A DNA stretch of 64,000 nt. Source: Branchiibius cervicis. GTDB lineage: Bacteria; Actinomycetota; Actinomycetes; Actinomycetales; Dermatophilaceae. How positions within the stretch are numbered: the first letter of the stretch is position 1; each line of letters opens with the position of its first letter. Positions 9,061 through 18,362 of this stretch are shown here, piece after piece. The stretch covers positions 3,038,001-3,102,000 of the forward strand of contig NZ_JBHSWJ010000002.1 of the NCBI RefSeq assembly GCF_042661605.1, given 5' to 3'. The notes beneath the pieces are model-generated. The model searched no databases and was not told the DNA's origin. It worked only from the letters and a program-made list of their open reading frames with translations. The position numbers were made by a program, and so were the translations under genes.

Positions 9061-10044
9061 GTGAGGACCGTGAGAACAGCTGCCCGCCGCCTTACCCGCC
9101 TTGCCGCGGCGGCCACGATCGTCGGGCTCGCGGCTTGTACGGGAACGACCACCGGGCCGGCGACGACTTCCTCCACGGCGCCGCCCTCCTCCACGACGAC
9201 GCCGCCCGCAGACCCGTCAACCCAGCCGGCGGCCGGGCCCACCGCCCAGGGGTCGGTGGGTCGCTTTGCCGGGGCGCGCATGGTCAGCTTCGGCGATTCC
9301 TACACGGCGGGCACGGGAACAGCAGCCACCCAACCCTCGCCGGCGTCGTTCTGCGCGCAGGCCGCCGACAACTACCCCCGGCAGGTGGCCCAGGCCCTCG
9401 GGATGGTCCTCGCCGACCGGTCGTGCAACGGCGCGCGCACCGGGAATGTCGTGGCGCCGCAGGAAGCCCAGGGCCAGACCGCCGCACCCCAGATCGACGG
9501 CCTCACCGGCGACACCCGGTTGGTCACGATCGCCCTGGGCGTCAACGACAACGACCTCTTCGGGACCCTCGTCGGATGCAGCCATTACGCCGCGGTGTCG
9601 ACCTCCGCGGCGCCGTGCAAGGACGCCGTCCTTGCCGCCTCGCCGAATGCGGTCGATCAGATTCCGTCCGTGACCGCGTCACTCGTGTCCGCCGTGCGCT
9701 CGGTCAAGGCGACCGCTCCCGGAGCGCAGATCGTGCTGTTGGGCTACCCGCAGGTCCTTCCCGACGGCGCACAGTGCCCCGCGCGGTGGCCGATCACGGA
9801 GGGTGACGCGCAGTGGGTCAACGCCACCCTTTCCCAGTTGGACGGTGCGATCGAAAACGCTGCGGCACAGACTGGTTCGACCTTTCTCGACCTTCGTCCG
9901 GTGACCGCATCGCACACCGCGTGCGCGGCGCAACCGTGGTTCAACGGCGCGAGTGTCGCCGGCGACGACGGCTCCAGCTACCATCCGCGATCGGGATACA
10001 TGACCGGCGTGGCCCGCGCGCTTCTCGGCATCCTGCGCGACTGA
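9061..10044 (+). CDS. Secreted SGNH-family esterase/lipase, probable lipoprotein
   Basis: About 327 residues. The N terminus VRTVRTAARRL is followed by a hydrophobic stretch and the lipobox VGLAAC, so the protein is probably lipid-anchored, then by a Thr/Pro/Ser-rich linker. The SGNH blocks are visible: block I FGDSYTAGTG (nucleophile Ser), block III GVNDND and block V HPRSGY near the C terminus (catalytic His). Several cysteines suggest disulfides, as in Streptomyces scabies-type esterases. The start is GTG at 9061, with GTG at 9070 also possible. The substrate is unknown, with cell-surface or lipid esters likely for the family. Confidence 0.88.
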   Translation: MRTVRTAARRLTRLAAAATIVGLAACTGTTTGPATTSSTAPPSSTTTPPADPSTQPAAGPTAQGSVGRFAGARMVSFGDSYTAGTGTAATQPSPASFCAQAADNYPRQVAQALGMVLADRSCNGARTGNVVAPQEAQGQTAAPQIDGLTGDTRLVTIALGVNDNDLFGTLVGCSHYAAVSTSAAPCKDAVLAASPNAVDQIPSVTASLVSAVRSVKATAPGAQIVLLGYPQVLPDGAQCPARWPITEGDAQWVNATLSQLDGAIENAAAQTGSTFLDLRPVTASHTACAAQPWFNGASVAGDDGSSYHPRSGYMTGVARALLGILRD

Positions 10045-10144
10045 ATTTCCCTGTGGACAACGTTTTTCGAGCCCTGCGACGCGCCTAACGTCGACGTATC
10101 GCGCTCACATCCGGTGGGCCCATCGTCACCAGGGGGACGATTCC

Positions 10145-10438
10145 ATGAGCAACACCTTCGCCGTCAACACCACCGAGATCGCCCGGCACAGCAGCGACCT
10201 CAACCTCATCGCCGGCCAGATCCAGGACGCCATGGGCGCCATGCGGCGCAAGTTGGAGGTCCTGCAGGGGACGTGGACCGGTTCCGCATCCGGTCAGTAC
10301 GCGGCGCTGCAGCACGAGTGGGAGGGTCAGCAGGAGAACGTGCGCCGTACCCTGGAGAACATCTCCGGGGCGCTGGGCCGGGCCGGCTCGTCCTACCAGC
10401 AGACCGAGCAGGACGTGCTGGCGACCTTCCGGCACTGA
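10145..10438 (+). CDS. WXG100-family protein (ESAT-6-like)
   Basis: A 97-residue helical hairpin protein with the turn motif W44-T-G46, the family's typical length of about 100. Helices before and after the turn are rich in Q, L and A. WXG100 proteins are substrates of type VII (ESX) secretion systems. No EccC-type ATPase or partner WXG gene lies nearby, so this copy is an orphan here. The ATG at 10145 follows AGGGGGACGATTCC, a good Shine-Dalgarno. The C terminus contains a YxxxE-like element (YQQTE), compatible with export. Confidence 0.9.
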   Translation: MSNTFAVNTTEIARHSSDLNLIAGQIQDAMGAMRRKLEVLQGTWTGSASGQYAALQHEWEGQQENVRRTLENISGALGRAGSSYQQTEQDVLATFRH

Positions 10439-10494
10439 CGTATCCCTAGCGCTGCAGTGCAATTCGGGTAGCGGCCACCGGCTGATAGCGCCTT

Positions 10495-11309
10495 TCAGCC
10501 GATCGACGCAGTGGCTGCTCGCAACTGGCCCAGCACGATCACGTCGATCTGGCCGGGGTGCAGTCGCAGTTCCAGGTTCTCGACGCCGGCCCAGGTGTCC
10601 AGATCACCGAAACCCAACGCGGCCAGGCGGTTCGCGACCTCCGTGGCCAACTCCCCTCCAGCGGCAGCAACTCCTCGGACTCACCGAACAGGAGGTCATG
10701 GATCTGCAGCAAGCGCTTCAATTCGGGGATCGGCGCGACGTGGTCATCGACGCGCAAGTCGTAGATCACGTCGTCGCCGGGGGTGTAACTGCCGGTGGCC
10801 GACACCACGAGCAGCGCCGCGGACTGCCGGCCCCGGGAGTCCCCGCCCGCGACGTCGCCTGCTTCCAGGGAGCGCACCAGGCGCTGCGCCAACGGGAGGT
10901 CGTCGGTGGCCTGCCACTTGTCGTACATCGCGTCGACCACGTCCGGCCCGGTGAGGATGTTGCCCTGGATCGCGACGTTCGGCGCGGTGCGGCCACCCGC
11001 CCACGGCAATGCGCCGCTGCCGGTGAAGGTGGCACTGCCGCCGCTGGCGTCGACCATGCCCGCCTGGCGCTCTTCGCGGCGTTCGTCCGCGGCGGTGATC
11101 GCGGCGAGCGCTTCCGGTGCGCTCAGGCCTTCGGCCAGGCGGTCCAGACCGTCACGCTTGTAGAGGGTGTTGCACAGTGCCTGCGTGGCGATCGCGCCTA
11201 CCCCGAAGCGGGCGGCCGGGACCGCGGCACCGACGGCGAGAAACTTCGAGGCCACCGCGACCCCGAGATCACCGGTCGCCGCGTCCCGCGCCACGATGGA
11301 GAAAGTCAT
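10495..11309 (-). CDS. DUF1028-family Ntn-hydrolase-like protein (one frame break)
   Basis: The N-terminal 220 residues are a DUF1028 domain: MTFSIVARDAATGDLGVAVAS at the start, then APNVAIQGNILTG. DUF1028 proteins have an Ntn-hydrolase-like fold of uncertain substrate. The frame breaks at the C4 run 10653-10656. With one base restored the protein continues ATEVANRLAALGFGDLDTW and then ENLELRLHPGQIDV, resembling the small peptidoglycan-binding-like domain often found at the C terminus of this family. The gene then ends at 10495 with 271 residues. Without the repair the last 40 residues are an Arg/Trp-rich out-of-frame tail. Confidence 0.82.
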
Positions 11310-11324
11310 GCCTCACTGTCACAC

Positions 11325-11362
11325 AACCTTTTGACCGGCTATGACGTAGGTACCGGTATGAC
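11325..11362 (+). promoter_or_regulatory. Probable ECF/SigE-family promoter, copy 1
   Basis: AACCTTTTG (11325-11333), a 20-bp spacer and CGGTATGAC (11354-11362) lie just upstream of the first SigE-family sigma gene. The same two 9-mers with the same 20-bp spacing occur at 12981-13018 before the second sigma gene. AAC in the -35 element is typical of ECF promoters. The start codon at 11381 gives a short leader with GGAGG. Confidence 0.7.
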
Positions 11363-11380
11363 AGATTTCGGGAGGCGGGG

Positions 11381-11875
11381 ATGAGCGGGCGCGACGACGC
11401 TGCGTTCACGGCCTTTGTCGCCGCCAGTTCGTCCTCCCTGTTGCACACCGCGTGGCTGCTGTGCGGTGATCCGCATCGCGCGGAGGACCTGGTGCAGGAG
11501 ACCTATGTGCGGGTCTACCGCAAGTGGCGCTCGATGAACGGGCAACCGTGGTCTTACGCCCGCAAGACACTGGTCAACCTGAACACCGACCGCTGGCGCG
11601 CAACCCGGCTCGAAGTGGTGTCCGATGATGTCCCCGAAACGGGCTCGACGATCGCCCAGGAGCAGGTCGATGCGCGTCGGGCGTTGATCAGCGCCCTGAA
11701 CACGCTGCCCCGCCGCGAGCGCGATGTTGTCGTGCTGCGGCACTACGCGGACCTGTCGGAGATCCAGGTTGCCGACCTGCTCGGCATCGGGGTCGGAACG
11801 GTCAAGAGCGCCGGATCCCGCGGATTGGCCCGGTTGCGAACGCAACTCGACCCGGCGTTGGAGGGACAGTCATGA
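11381..11875 (+). CDS. RNA polymerase sigma factor, SigE family (copy 1)
   Basis: A 164-residue ECF-type sigma factor. Region 2 has HTAWLLCGDPHRAEDLVQET and a YRKW motif near 47-50. Region 4 has LPRRERDVVVLRHYADLSE and the helix-turn-helix IQVADLLGIGVGTVKSAGSR. The GGAGGCGGGG before ATG 11381 is a good Shine-Dalgarno. The gene overlaps the following membrane-protein gene by ATGA, the usual sigma/anti-sigma layout. It is a paralogue of the sigma gene at 13036, and the matching promoter suggests autoregulation, cross-regulation or both. Confidence 0.93.
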   Translation: MSGRDDAAFTAFVAASSSSLLHTAWLLCGDPHRAEDLVQETYVRVYRKWRSMNGQPWSYARKTLVNLNTDRWRATRLEVVSDDVPETGSTIAQEQVDARRALISALNTLPRRERDVVVLRHYADLSEIQVADLLGIGVGTVKSAGSRGLARLRTQLDPALEGQS

Positions 11876-12969
11876 GCATCGACGTGGAAGAGCTGCTGCG
11901 AGAGACGCCCGCACCCGCGATGAGCCTGTCCCCTGGATCGGTGCTGAACGCCGCCAAACGGGACGTGGTACGCCGACGCCGCCGGTTCGCCGGTCTGGCG
12001 ACGGCCGGTGTCGCCACGGCCGCCGCTGTCGCGATCACGGTCGGTGTGGTGGGGGGCCAGGAGAGCACGCCGCGGCCACTGCCGGCGCAGACCGCTACGC
12101 AGAACAACTCCTCGTTCCAGACCGATTCGCTGCGAGCAAGCTTCTTCCGGCGCAGTGACGGCTTGCCGCTCGGCCAGGTGCGGTCCACGGCGATCCCGGT
12201 CACCTCGAGTGACGGGTCGGGCATGACACCGGAGACGCTCTATGCGGTGAGCACTCGGGACGGAGTCCTGCGTTTGAGTCGCGTTGAAGGCACCCAGCAG
12301 GTGCTCCTGCCTCTGGTCGCGCAGCTCTCGGACGGTGGATCGATGACCACCGATCGTGGGCAGTCGCTGGTGGTCCGTCCGCTGCCGGCTGACGTGCGGG
12401 AGGCACAGGAAGTGTTCGCCGACGGCGGATATTCGGAAGGAAGCGGGCTGACCATGCCCGACGGAAGCACGGCAGGCGTCTTCTGGCTCGGGGCAACCGT
12501 GCCTGCCTCGGATGCGGGGTTCTCGTGGTGGCGCACCACCTCGGGGGCTCTGCGCTCCTCGACCGGTGAGGCCGCGAAGACCGTGACCATGTCGACCGGC
12601 GGCCGCACAGCGACGTACTGGGAGTTCACGAAGAGCGCCCTGTGCGGCATCGACGAGGACGCCGGCTCATCGCAAGCCCCCATGACAAACGGGCAGTGTG
12701 ACGATCTCGGTGGGGCCAGCGGGTCCTCGTCGGGCGGAACAACGACCTACCGCTTCGAGCAGCTCTGGACGGTCAACGGCCCGATCCGCGACGTCACCGG
12801 TACCCCACGCTCCGGCGTGACCGGCGCGGCCCTGGAGACCGCTCAGATTCCCGGGACATCGCGGTGGATCATCTGGACCACCGGGAACGGTACGTCCACC
12901 GACACAGGGAACACGCCGTACCGATGGGTCAGTTGGATCGGACCGGACGGGCCCCACCACACGAACTGA
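11872..12969 (+). CDS. Membrane protein paired with sigma factor, putative anti-sigma factor (copy 1)
   Basis: A 365-residue single-pass protein. It has a cytoplasmic N terminus of about 38 residues with the motif PAPAMSLSP (about 13-21) and a basic VVRRRRRF patch, TM at about 40-62, and a large extracytoplasmic domain. That domain contains GVLRLSRVEGTQQVLLPLVA, RGQSLVVRPLPADV and a final WVSWIGPDGPHHTN. I recognise no named domain. The overlap with the sigma gene and the topology make an anti-sigma/sensor role likely. The N-terminal segment is shorter than a standard ZAS or ASD domain, so the mechanism is uncertain. It is clearly paralogous to the protein at 13542. Confidence 0.8.
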   Translation: MSIDVEELLRETPAPAMSLSPGSVLNAAKRDVVRRRRRFAGLATAGVATAAAVAITVGVVGGQESTPRPLPAQTATQNNSSFQTDSLRASFFRRSDGLPLGQVRSTAIPVTSSDGSGMTPETLYAVSTRDGVLRLSRVEGTQQVLLPLVAQLSDGGSMTTDRGQSLVVRPLPADVREAQEVFADGGYSEGSGLTMPDGSTAGVFWLGATVPASDAGFSWWRTTSGALRSSTGEAAKTVTMSTGGRTATYWEFTKSALCGIDEDAGSSQAPMTNGQCDDLGGASGSSSGGTTTYRFEQLWTVNGPIRDVTGTPRSGVTGAALETAQIPGTSRWIIWTTGNGTSTDTGNTPYRWVSWIGPDGPHHTN

Positions 12970-12980
12970 ACCGCGGACTC

Positions 12981-13018
12981 AACCTTTTGCCGCCGCTGTG
13001 CGTCTGTTTCGGTATGAC
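12981..13018 (+). promoter_or_regulatory. Probable ECF/SigE-family promoter, copy 2
   Basis: AACCTTTTG (12981-12989), a 20-bp spacer and CGGTATGAC (13010-13018) repeat exactly the elements at 11325-11362. The spacer sequences differ, so the conservation is limited to the two boxes, as expected for functional promoter elements. It precedes the second sigma gene (start 13036). Confidence 0.7.
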
Positions 13019-13035
13019 CATGACATCGGGGCGAC

Positions 13036-13545
13036 GTGGACGCGGCTGAGCAGGCGCGGTTCGTCGAATTCGTCCAGGCCAGCAGTCCGCACCTGCTGAA
13101 GACGGCCTGGCTGCTCGCCGGCGATCCGCACGTCGCGGAGGACCTGGTCCAGGAGGCATTGGCCCGCGTCTACACCAAATGGGGCAGTGCTCAGAAAGCG
13201 CCCTGGGCGTACACCCGCAAGGTGATGCTCAACCTGCGCACCGACCGGTGGCGGCGGACCGGGCAGGAGATCGCCACCGCCGACGTGGCCGAAGCCCCGA
13301 CCCGGGACGCGCACGGCACCGTCGATGCTCGCGCCGATCTGGTGCGCGCGCTGCGTGGGCTTCCGTTACGCGAACGGCAATGCGTCGTCCTGCGCTACTA
13401 CGCCGACCTGTCCGAGGAGGAGACCGCCAACGCCCTCGGCGTGAGCCTCGGCACCGTGAAGAGTTCGGCCTCCCGCGGTCTGGCCACTTTGCGGACCCTC
13501 GTCCCCCTCGCGTCATCCGAGACCACGAAAGGCAGCGCGTCATGA
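13036..13545 (+). CDS. RNA polymerase sigma factor, SigE family (copy 2)
   Basis: A 169-residue ECF-type sigma factor, paralogous to the one at 11381. Region 2 has AWLLAGDPHVAEDLVQEALA and region 4 has LPLRERQCVVLRYYADLSEE with helix-turn-helix ETANALGVSLGTVKSSASRG. The GTG at 13036 is preceded by CGGGGCGA. It overlaps the next gene by ATGA. Its promoter carries the same -35 and -10 boxes as copy 1, so the two sigma factors probably recognise the same promoter class. Confidence 0.92.
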   Translation: MDAAEQARFVEFVQASSPHLLKTAWLLAGDPHVAEDLVQEALARVYTKWGSAQKAPWAYTRKVMLNLRTDRWRRTGQEIATADVAEAPTRDAHGTVDARADLVRALRGLPLRERQCVVLRYYADLSEEETANALGVSLGTVKSSASRGLATLRTLVPLASSETTKGSAS

Positions 13546-14630
13546 GCACCCAGCTCGAAGACCTCTTCCACGACCTGGACGCGCCGGAAATGAGCGTGTC
13601 ACCGGACGCCGTGGTCGCCGCCGGTCAGCACAAGGTACGCCGACGCCGGGCCCTGTGGGGCGCCGGCACCGGGGCGCTCGCGGCAGCTGCCGCTGTCGCG
13701 ATTGCGCTGGGTACGGCGCTGCCGAACTCCTCGTCCACCTCGCCCATGCCCGCGCACACCTCGCGCATCGCGCTGGGTCCGCTGTTCAACGGTGCGACTC
13801 ACGACGGGCGCTTCACCAGTACGGCGATGGGGTCGGGTGACACCCCGACTCCTACACCCACTACGAAGTACGAGGCGTACCGGGACTCCCACGGAATTCT
13901 GCGGATCCGGCGTCTCGACGGTTCGACCACCGTCGATCTCCCGGAGGTCGCACAGTTCAAGGACGGTGGATCGGCAACCAACGACCGCAATCAGACGGTG
14001 ATCATTCGTCCCGTTCCGGCAGACGTCACCTCGGCCAGCGTGTGGCTTGATCCTGATGCCAGCGCGAAATCCGGCTACTCGACCTCAGGGGTCGTACTCC
14101 CGGACGGCACCACCGCAATCGCCTTTGTCACCGATCAGCGGATCAACCCGGCCAAGGATGTGGGCTACACCTCGTGGTGGACCACGGCAGGACAGCTGAA
14201 AGCCTCAACCGGCGCTGTGGCGGACACGGCTGACCTGCCCTCCACCGGTACGTCGACACTGCGCGCCTGGAGCTTCCCGACCCTGGGCAGCTGTGGCGTG
14301 ATGAGAATCAGCAACGACGGCACGACGGGCGGGTCCACAGATGCCAGCGCCGACGGCAGTTGCACGGTCGATCTGGGCCTCGGTCTCGGTGGGGATGAGA
14401 TGACCTTCGTGTGGATGACCGTCCGACCCGGGCCGGTGAGCAACATCAGGGCGATCCCCGCGCCCGGTGCTCATGCGACGTCGGTCCACCAGGTCACTGT
14501 GTCGAGTGGTCAGGTGGTTCTGTGGGCCGAGACTGCGAAGAGCGGCGACCTCAAAGACGGCGTGTTCTCAACCGTCACCTGGGTGGGACCCGACGGTAAG
14601 ACAGTCACCTACCACCACGACGACAAGTGA
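13542..14630 (+). CDS. Membrane protein paired with sigma factor, putative anti-sigma factor (copy 2)
   Basis: A 362-residue single-pass protein paralogous to the one at 11872. A short cytoplasmic segment carries DAPEMSVSP (about 13-21), matching PAPAMSLSP in copy 1, then a VRRRRA patch, TM at about 38-60 and a large external domain with GILRIRRLDGSTTVDLPEVA, QTVIIRPVPADV and a terminal WVGPDGKTVTYHHDDK. A TPTPTPT linker follows the membrane segment. The ATG at 13542 overlaps the sigma stop. It is presumably a membrane-bound regulator of the sigma factor at 13036. The sensed signal is unknown. Confidence 0.8.
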   Translation: MSTQLEDLFHDLDAPEMSVSPDAVVAAGQHKVRRRRALWGAGTGALAAAAAVAIALGTALPNSSSTSPMPAHTSRIALGPLFNGATHDGRFTSTAMGSGDTPTPTPTTKYEAYRDSHGILRIRRLDGSTTVDLPEVAQFKDGGSATNDRNQTVIIRPVPADVTSASVWLDPDASAKSGYSTSGVVLPDGTTAIAFVTDQRINPAKDVGYTSWWTTAGQLKASTGAVADTADLPSTGTSTLRAWSFPTLGSCGVMRISNDGTTGGSTDASADGSCTVDLGLGLGGDEMTFVWMTVRPGPVSNIRAIPAPGAHATSVHQVTVSSGQVVLWAETAKSGDLKDGVFSTVTWVGPDGKTVTYHHDDK

Positions 14631-14650
14631 CCACCCGGACGTAGCATCGA

Positions 14651-15981
14651 ATGGTGACTGCTGAATTGACGCCCGACTTCACCGAACAGCTGACCAAGAA
14701 CTTCGACGCGGACCCGACCGCACGGTTGTTGCAGAACGCCGTGTCCACCACGTCCATCGACAAGGTGGCCATCGACCGCCGGGTCGTGACATCGATCGAT
14801 CACTCCGTCTCGAACCTGCTGGACGACTGGAGCGCCACCAACCAGGAGAAGAGCGGCCGTTGCTGGCTGTTCGCCGGCACCAACCTGCTGCGGGCGGGTG
14901 CTGCGAAGATGCTGGACGTCAAGGACTTCGAGTTCTCGCAGAACTACCTGCTCTTCTGGGACAAGTTCGAGAAGGCCAACTTCTGGCTCGAATCGATCAT
15001 CGAGACGGCCGGCGACGACGTGGACGACCGGACGGTGGCGCTGCTGCTCGACCGCTCAGCGGAGGACGGCGGTCAGTGGAACATGTTCGTGGCCCTCGTG
15101 GAGAAGCACGGCTTGGTACCGAAAACCGCTATGCCGGAGACCAACTCGTCGAGCAACACGCACCTGATGAACCGTGACCTGTCTGTGGTGCTGCGCCAGG
15201 CGGCCCGCGACCTGCGCCAGCGCGCTGCGGACGGCGCCTCCGGTGACGAGCTCGGTCAGGCCAAGGCCGACGTACTGGCCACGATCCATCGCCTCCTCTC
15301 GATCCACCTGGGCACTCCCCGGAGTCCTTCATCTGGCAGTGGAAGGACAAGGACTCCGGCTTCCACCGCAAGGGCACGATGACCCCGCAGGAGTTCGCCG
15401 CCGAATACGTGACCATCCCGCTCGAGGACTACGTGTGCGTCGTGAACGACCCGCGCAACGAGTACGGCAAGACCTTCACGGTCGCGCATCTGGGCAACGT
15501 GGTCGGCGCCCGTCCGGTGACCTACCTCAATATTGAGGTTGACCTGATGAAAAAGCTTGCCGTTGACGCGATTTCGGGTGGTGAACCGGTCTGGTTCGGC
15601 TGCGACACCTCGCAGATGAGCGACGCCACGCTCGGCATCTGGGACGCCAAGCTCTTCGACTACGACGCGGTCTACAACGTGACCTCCGACCTGAGCAAGG
15701 CCGACCGGCTGCTGCACCACGAGTCCCTGATGACGCACGCGATGCTCTTCACCGGCGTCGACCTGCTGGATGGCGCGCCCCGCCGGTGGCGCGTCGAGAA
15801 CAGCTGGGGCTCGGAGAAGGGCGACAAGGGCTTCATGACCATGAACGACAACTGGTTCGGGGAGTACGTCTTCGAGATCGCCGTACGCCGCGACGCCCTA
15901 CCCGCCGACCTCCAGTCCGCACTCGACCAGGAACCGACGGTGCTGCCGGCCTGGGATCCGATGGGCGCCCTTGCCAGTTGA
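14651..15981 (+). CDS. C1-family aminopeptidase, bleomycin hydrolase/PepC type (one frame break)
   Basis: A cytoplasmic cysteine aminopeptidase of 443 residues after repair, the normal PepC length. The catalytic Cys is C71 in SGRCWLFAG, the His lies in HESLMTHAMLFTGVD and the Asn in RVENSWGSE. The frame breaks at the C4 run 15317-15320. One added C joins IHLGTP to PESFIWQWKDKDSG, a conserved stretch of the family. The second half is otherwise readable from 15379 in its own frame. It releases N-terminal amino acids from peptides and can inactivate bleomycin in homologues. The stop overlaps the next gene by 11 bp. Confidence 0.87.
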
Positions 15982-16704
15982 CTCGTCGCGCCGACCGGGT
16001 GACGCCGACCCATCCCGCGAGCGGGCCAAGGAACGCGGCCACGACCTCCTCGCGCCGATCGATGCGGCGTACTCGTCCGGCGAGATCGACCAGGACGAGT
16101 GGCATCGTCGGGTGCTGGCCGTCGTCGAACCGGCCTACCTTGCTGGCGACGAGCGGATGGGCTCGGGGCATTCCGGCACCGCGCAGGAGTGGGAGTCCTC
16201 CCGGTCGATCGTCATGGCGGCGATCGATCGGGACGGCACCTTCCTCGACATCGGCTGCGCGAACGGTCTGCTCATCGCCTCGGTGCACCGCTGGGCCGCT
16301 TCTGCCGGGCACCTGGTCGAGCCGTACGGCGTGGACATCTCGCCAGCCCTGGCGGCCCTCGCGCGATCGAGGTACCCGCAGTGGGCCGAACGCATCTGGA
16401 CGGCGAACGCTGCAACCTGGCGGCCACCCGTGCGTTTCGATCTGGTGCGGACCGGCCTGGAATACGTCCCCGCCGATCGACGGCAGGATTTCGTCCGGCA
16501 CCTGGTCGATCACGTGGTGAGCCCCGGGGTCGACTGATCATCGGCAAGACCAACGAGGATCGTGCTGAGCCCTCTACTCCCCGTGGGGTTGCCGCCGATC
16601 TACGGGCCTGGGGCTGGTCGGGGATCCACGAGGTGCGCCGCCCGCACGACCATCCGCAGGTTGAGCAGACGCTCGTCTGGTTCGACACACCGACCACCAG
16701 GTGA
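15971..16704 (+). CDS. Class I SAM-dependent methyltransferase (one frame break)
   Basis: A 244-residue methyltransferase after repair. Motif I is GTFLDIGCANGLLIASVH (about 90-107), the motif II region is GVDISPALAALARSRYPQW and a post-motif strand is FDLVRTGLEYVPADRRQDF. The frame breaks in the GCCCCGGGG stretch at 16522-16529. One added G/C gives GGRLIIGKTNEDR, a normal core beta-4/5 segment, and the C terminus continues to 16704 (VEQTLVWFDTPTTR). The TTG start overlaps the aminopeptidase by 11 bp. An alternative downstream start cannot be excluded. The methyl acceptor is unknown. Confidence 0.78.
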
Positions 16705-16713
16705 CGCCGCCGG

Positions 16714-18225
16714 TCATGACGCGATCGGTCCGACCCGATAACGGGTGTTACTCAGCCATTGCTTGCCGCCCCCGCCGCGCGGCGTGACGTAGAACTCGAG
16801 CACCCCGTCGCGCATTCGGATAGGAATGTCGTCACGGTGGATCCGACGATGATCGGACGCGCACAGTGGAGCTAGGTCGTCGAGATTCGTGGTACCGCCC
16901 GCGGCCCACGGTTGTCGCCAGTGATGACCCTCGATCCAGCCGGGCGGCTTTTCGCAGCCAGGGAAGGCGCATCCGCCGTACCGGTTCTCGGCAGCGCGTC
17001 GTTGATGCGCTGTGAACAGTCGTTTGGTGCGCCCGAGATCCAGCGGCAGCGAGTCCCCGTCGAACACTTGCGGAATCAGCCCCGTGTTGCAGGCAAGCCG
17101 CCGCGCTTCGCCCGCGCTCAGCCGCCCGCCGGTCGATAGCGTCGCTGCACGAACCCCGTGCACCAGCGTTTCGTAGTCGAAATTGACGGTCAGGACCGCG
17201 GAGACTCCGCCCGCGCCGGGCAGGACGTCCGAGGGCAGGTGCTCGCACAGCTGAGCCAGCGCACGGCCCTCGCGGTGGGCCGTGTCCATCGGCAACCCGC
17301 GCGCCTCAGCCTGCTCCGCCGCGTCGAGGTCGGCGTCTGCTCGCGCATCCGTCCGCGACCAGCCGCCACTACCGTCCGTCCCGTCGGTCGCGTCACCACG
17401 AGCCCACTCCGGCGGCGGCACATCGTGCTCGGCGCCCTGCGAACAGTCTGCATTCGCAGAGCTTCCCGCGGTTGACTCCAGATGGAAGCGCCGTGGCGCA
17501 CTGATCCCCTGCAACATCGTCTTGAGCATCTGCGCTTGCAGTTCGGGCAGCGTGAATCCGCCCTTGAACAGGCCGGGTTTGTGTTCGCGCATCCAGAACG
17601 TGGTCTGCTCCCACGCGGCTCGCTCCTGATCGACCAACTGCTCGTTCTCATGAGCATCCGCCTCATGCACCGTCTCGAACGCCTCCCGCATCCGGGTCGC
17701 GCGGCGGCGCAGATCGATCAACGACATGCCCGGAGCCGCGTCCAGCAACTCCTGCTCCGCTGCCGCTCTGGCCGTGTCGGAGACGTACCCCGGCAGTGCC
17801 TTCACACCTCGCGCAATGATCGTTGCCTGCTCCCGGGACACACCACCGCCGGCGAAAGCCGTCCCCGTCGAGGGCGCGTCGCGCAACTGCTCACCCAAGC
17901 TGACCAGTGCTTGCGCGTCGCGGCGATCGCCACCGAACTCCTGGGCCATCATCGTGGGTACGTCCGCGACCGATCCGCCCGAGGCCGTCACCGACGACCG
18001 CAACGCTGCCGCCACCGTCACCAGGACGGCATCGATCCGCGCCTTTGCCGAGACCAGGCGCCCCACCGCCAACCGGGAGGTGTCGGTCGGCGTACCTTGC
18101 CACGTGCCGAGCTCCACGAAACGATCCAGCACCGCGTGCAATTCGTCCAGCAGGGCGGTCACCGCCGCCGGCGAGGGCGGCGGGCACGCATCGACTACCC
18201 CTGTCCCCGAATCGAATTCCACCAC
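16714..18225 (-). CDS. DUF222/HNH endonuclease domain protein (13E12 repeat family)
   Basis: About 503 residues from the GTG at 18225, which follows a GGGGG Shine-Dalgarno. A GTG at 18330 would add 35 residues of low-complexity sequence. The long N-terminal alpha-helical DUF222 region ends near LNTG-like SLPLDLGRTKRLFTAHQRRA, followed by a C-terminal HNH module: YGGCAFPGCEKPPG with two zinc Cys, EGHHWRQPWAAGGTTNLDDL and PLCASDHRRIH. These proteins are multi-copy in actinobacterial genomes and are regarded as mobile or selfish nuclease genes. It stops 9 bp from the convergent methyltransferase gene. Confidence 0.9.
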   Translation of the reverse strand: MVEFDSGTGVVDACPPPSPAAVTALLDELHAVLDRFVELGTWQGTPTDTSRLAVGRLVSAKARIDAVLVTVAAALRSSVTASGGSVADVPTMMAQEFGGDRRDAQALVSLGEQLRDAPSTGTAFAGGGVSREQATIIARGVKALPGYVSDTARAAAEQELLDAAPGMSLIDLRRRATRMREAFETVHEADAHENEQLVDQERAAWEQTTFWMREHKPGLFKGGFTLPELQAQMLKTMLQGISAPRRFHLESTAGSSANADCSQGAEHDVPPPEWARGDATDGTDGSGGWSRTDARADADLDAAEQAEARGLPMDTAHREGRALAQLCEHLPSDVLPGAGGVSAVLTVNFDYETLVHGVRAATLSTGGRLSAGEARRLACNTGLIPQVFDGDSLPLDLGRTKRLFTAHQRRAAENRYGGCAFPGCEKPPGWIEGHHWRQPWAAGGTTNLDDLAPLCASDHRRIHRDDIPIRMRDGVLEFYVTPRGGGGKQWLSNTRYRVGPIAS

Positions 18226-18362
18226 GCACCCCCTACCGCCGCCCGCTGAACGTCCCCCAGCAAGACCAAGACTAGGTGCGCCCACCGACAGACTCGAGGC
18301 AGGCACAGGCCAGTGTGGAAAACCCGTCACGGCCCATCACACCTGTGGACAAAGCGCCTGCC

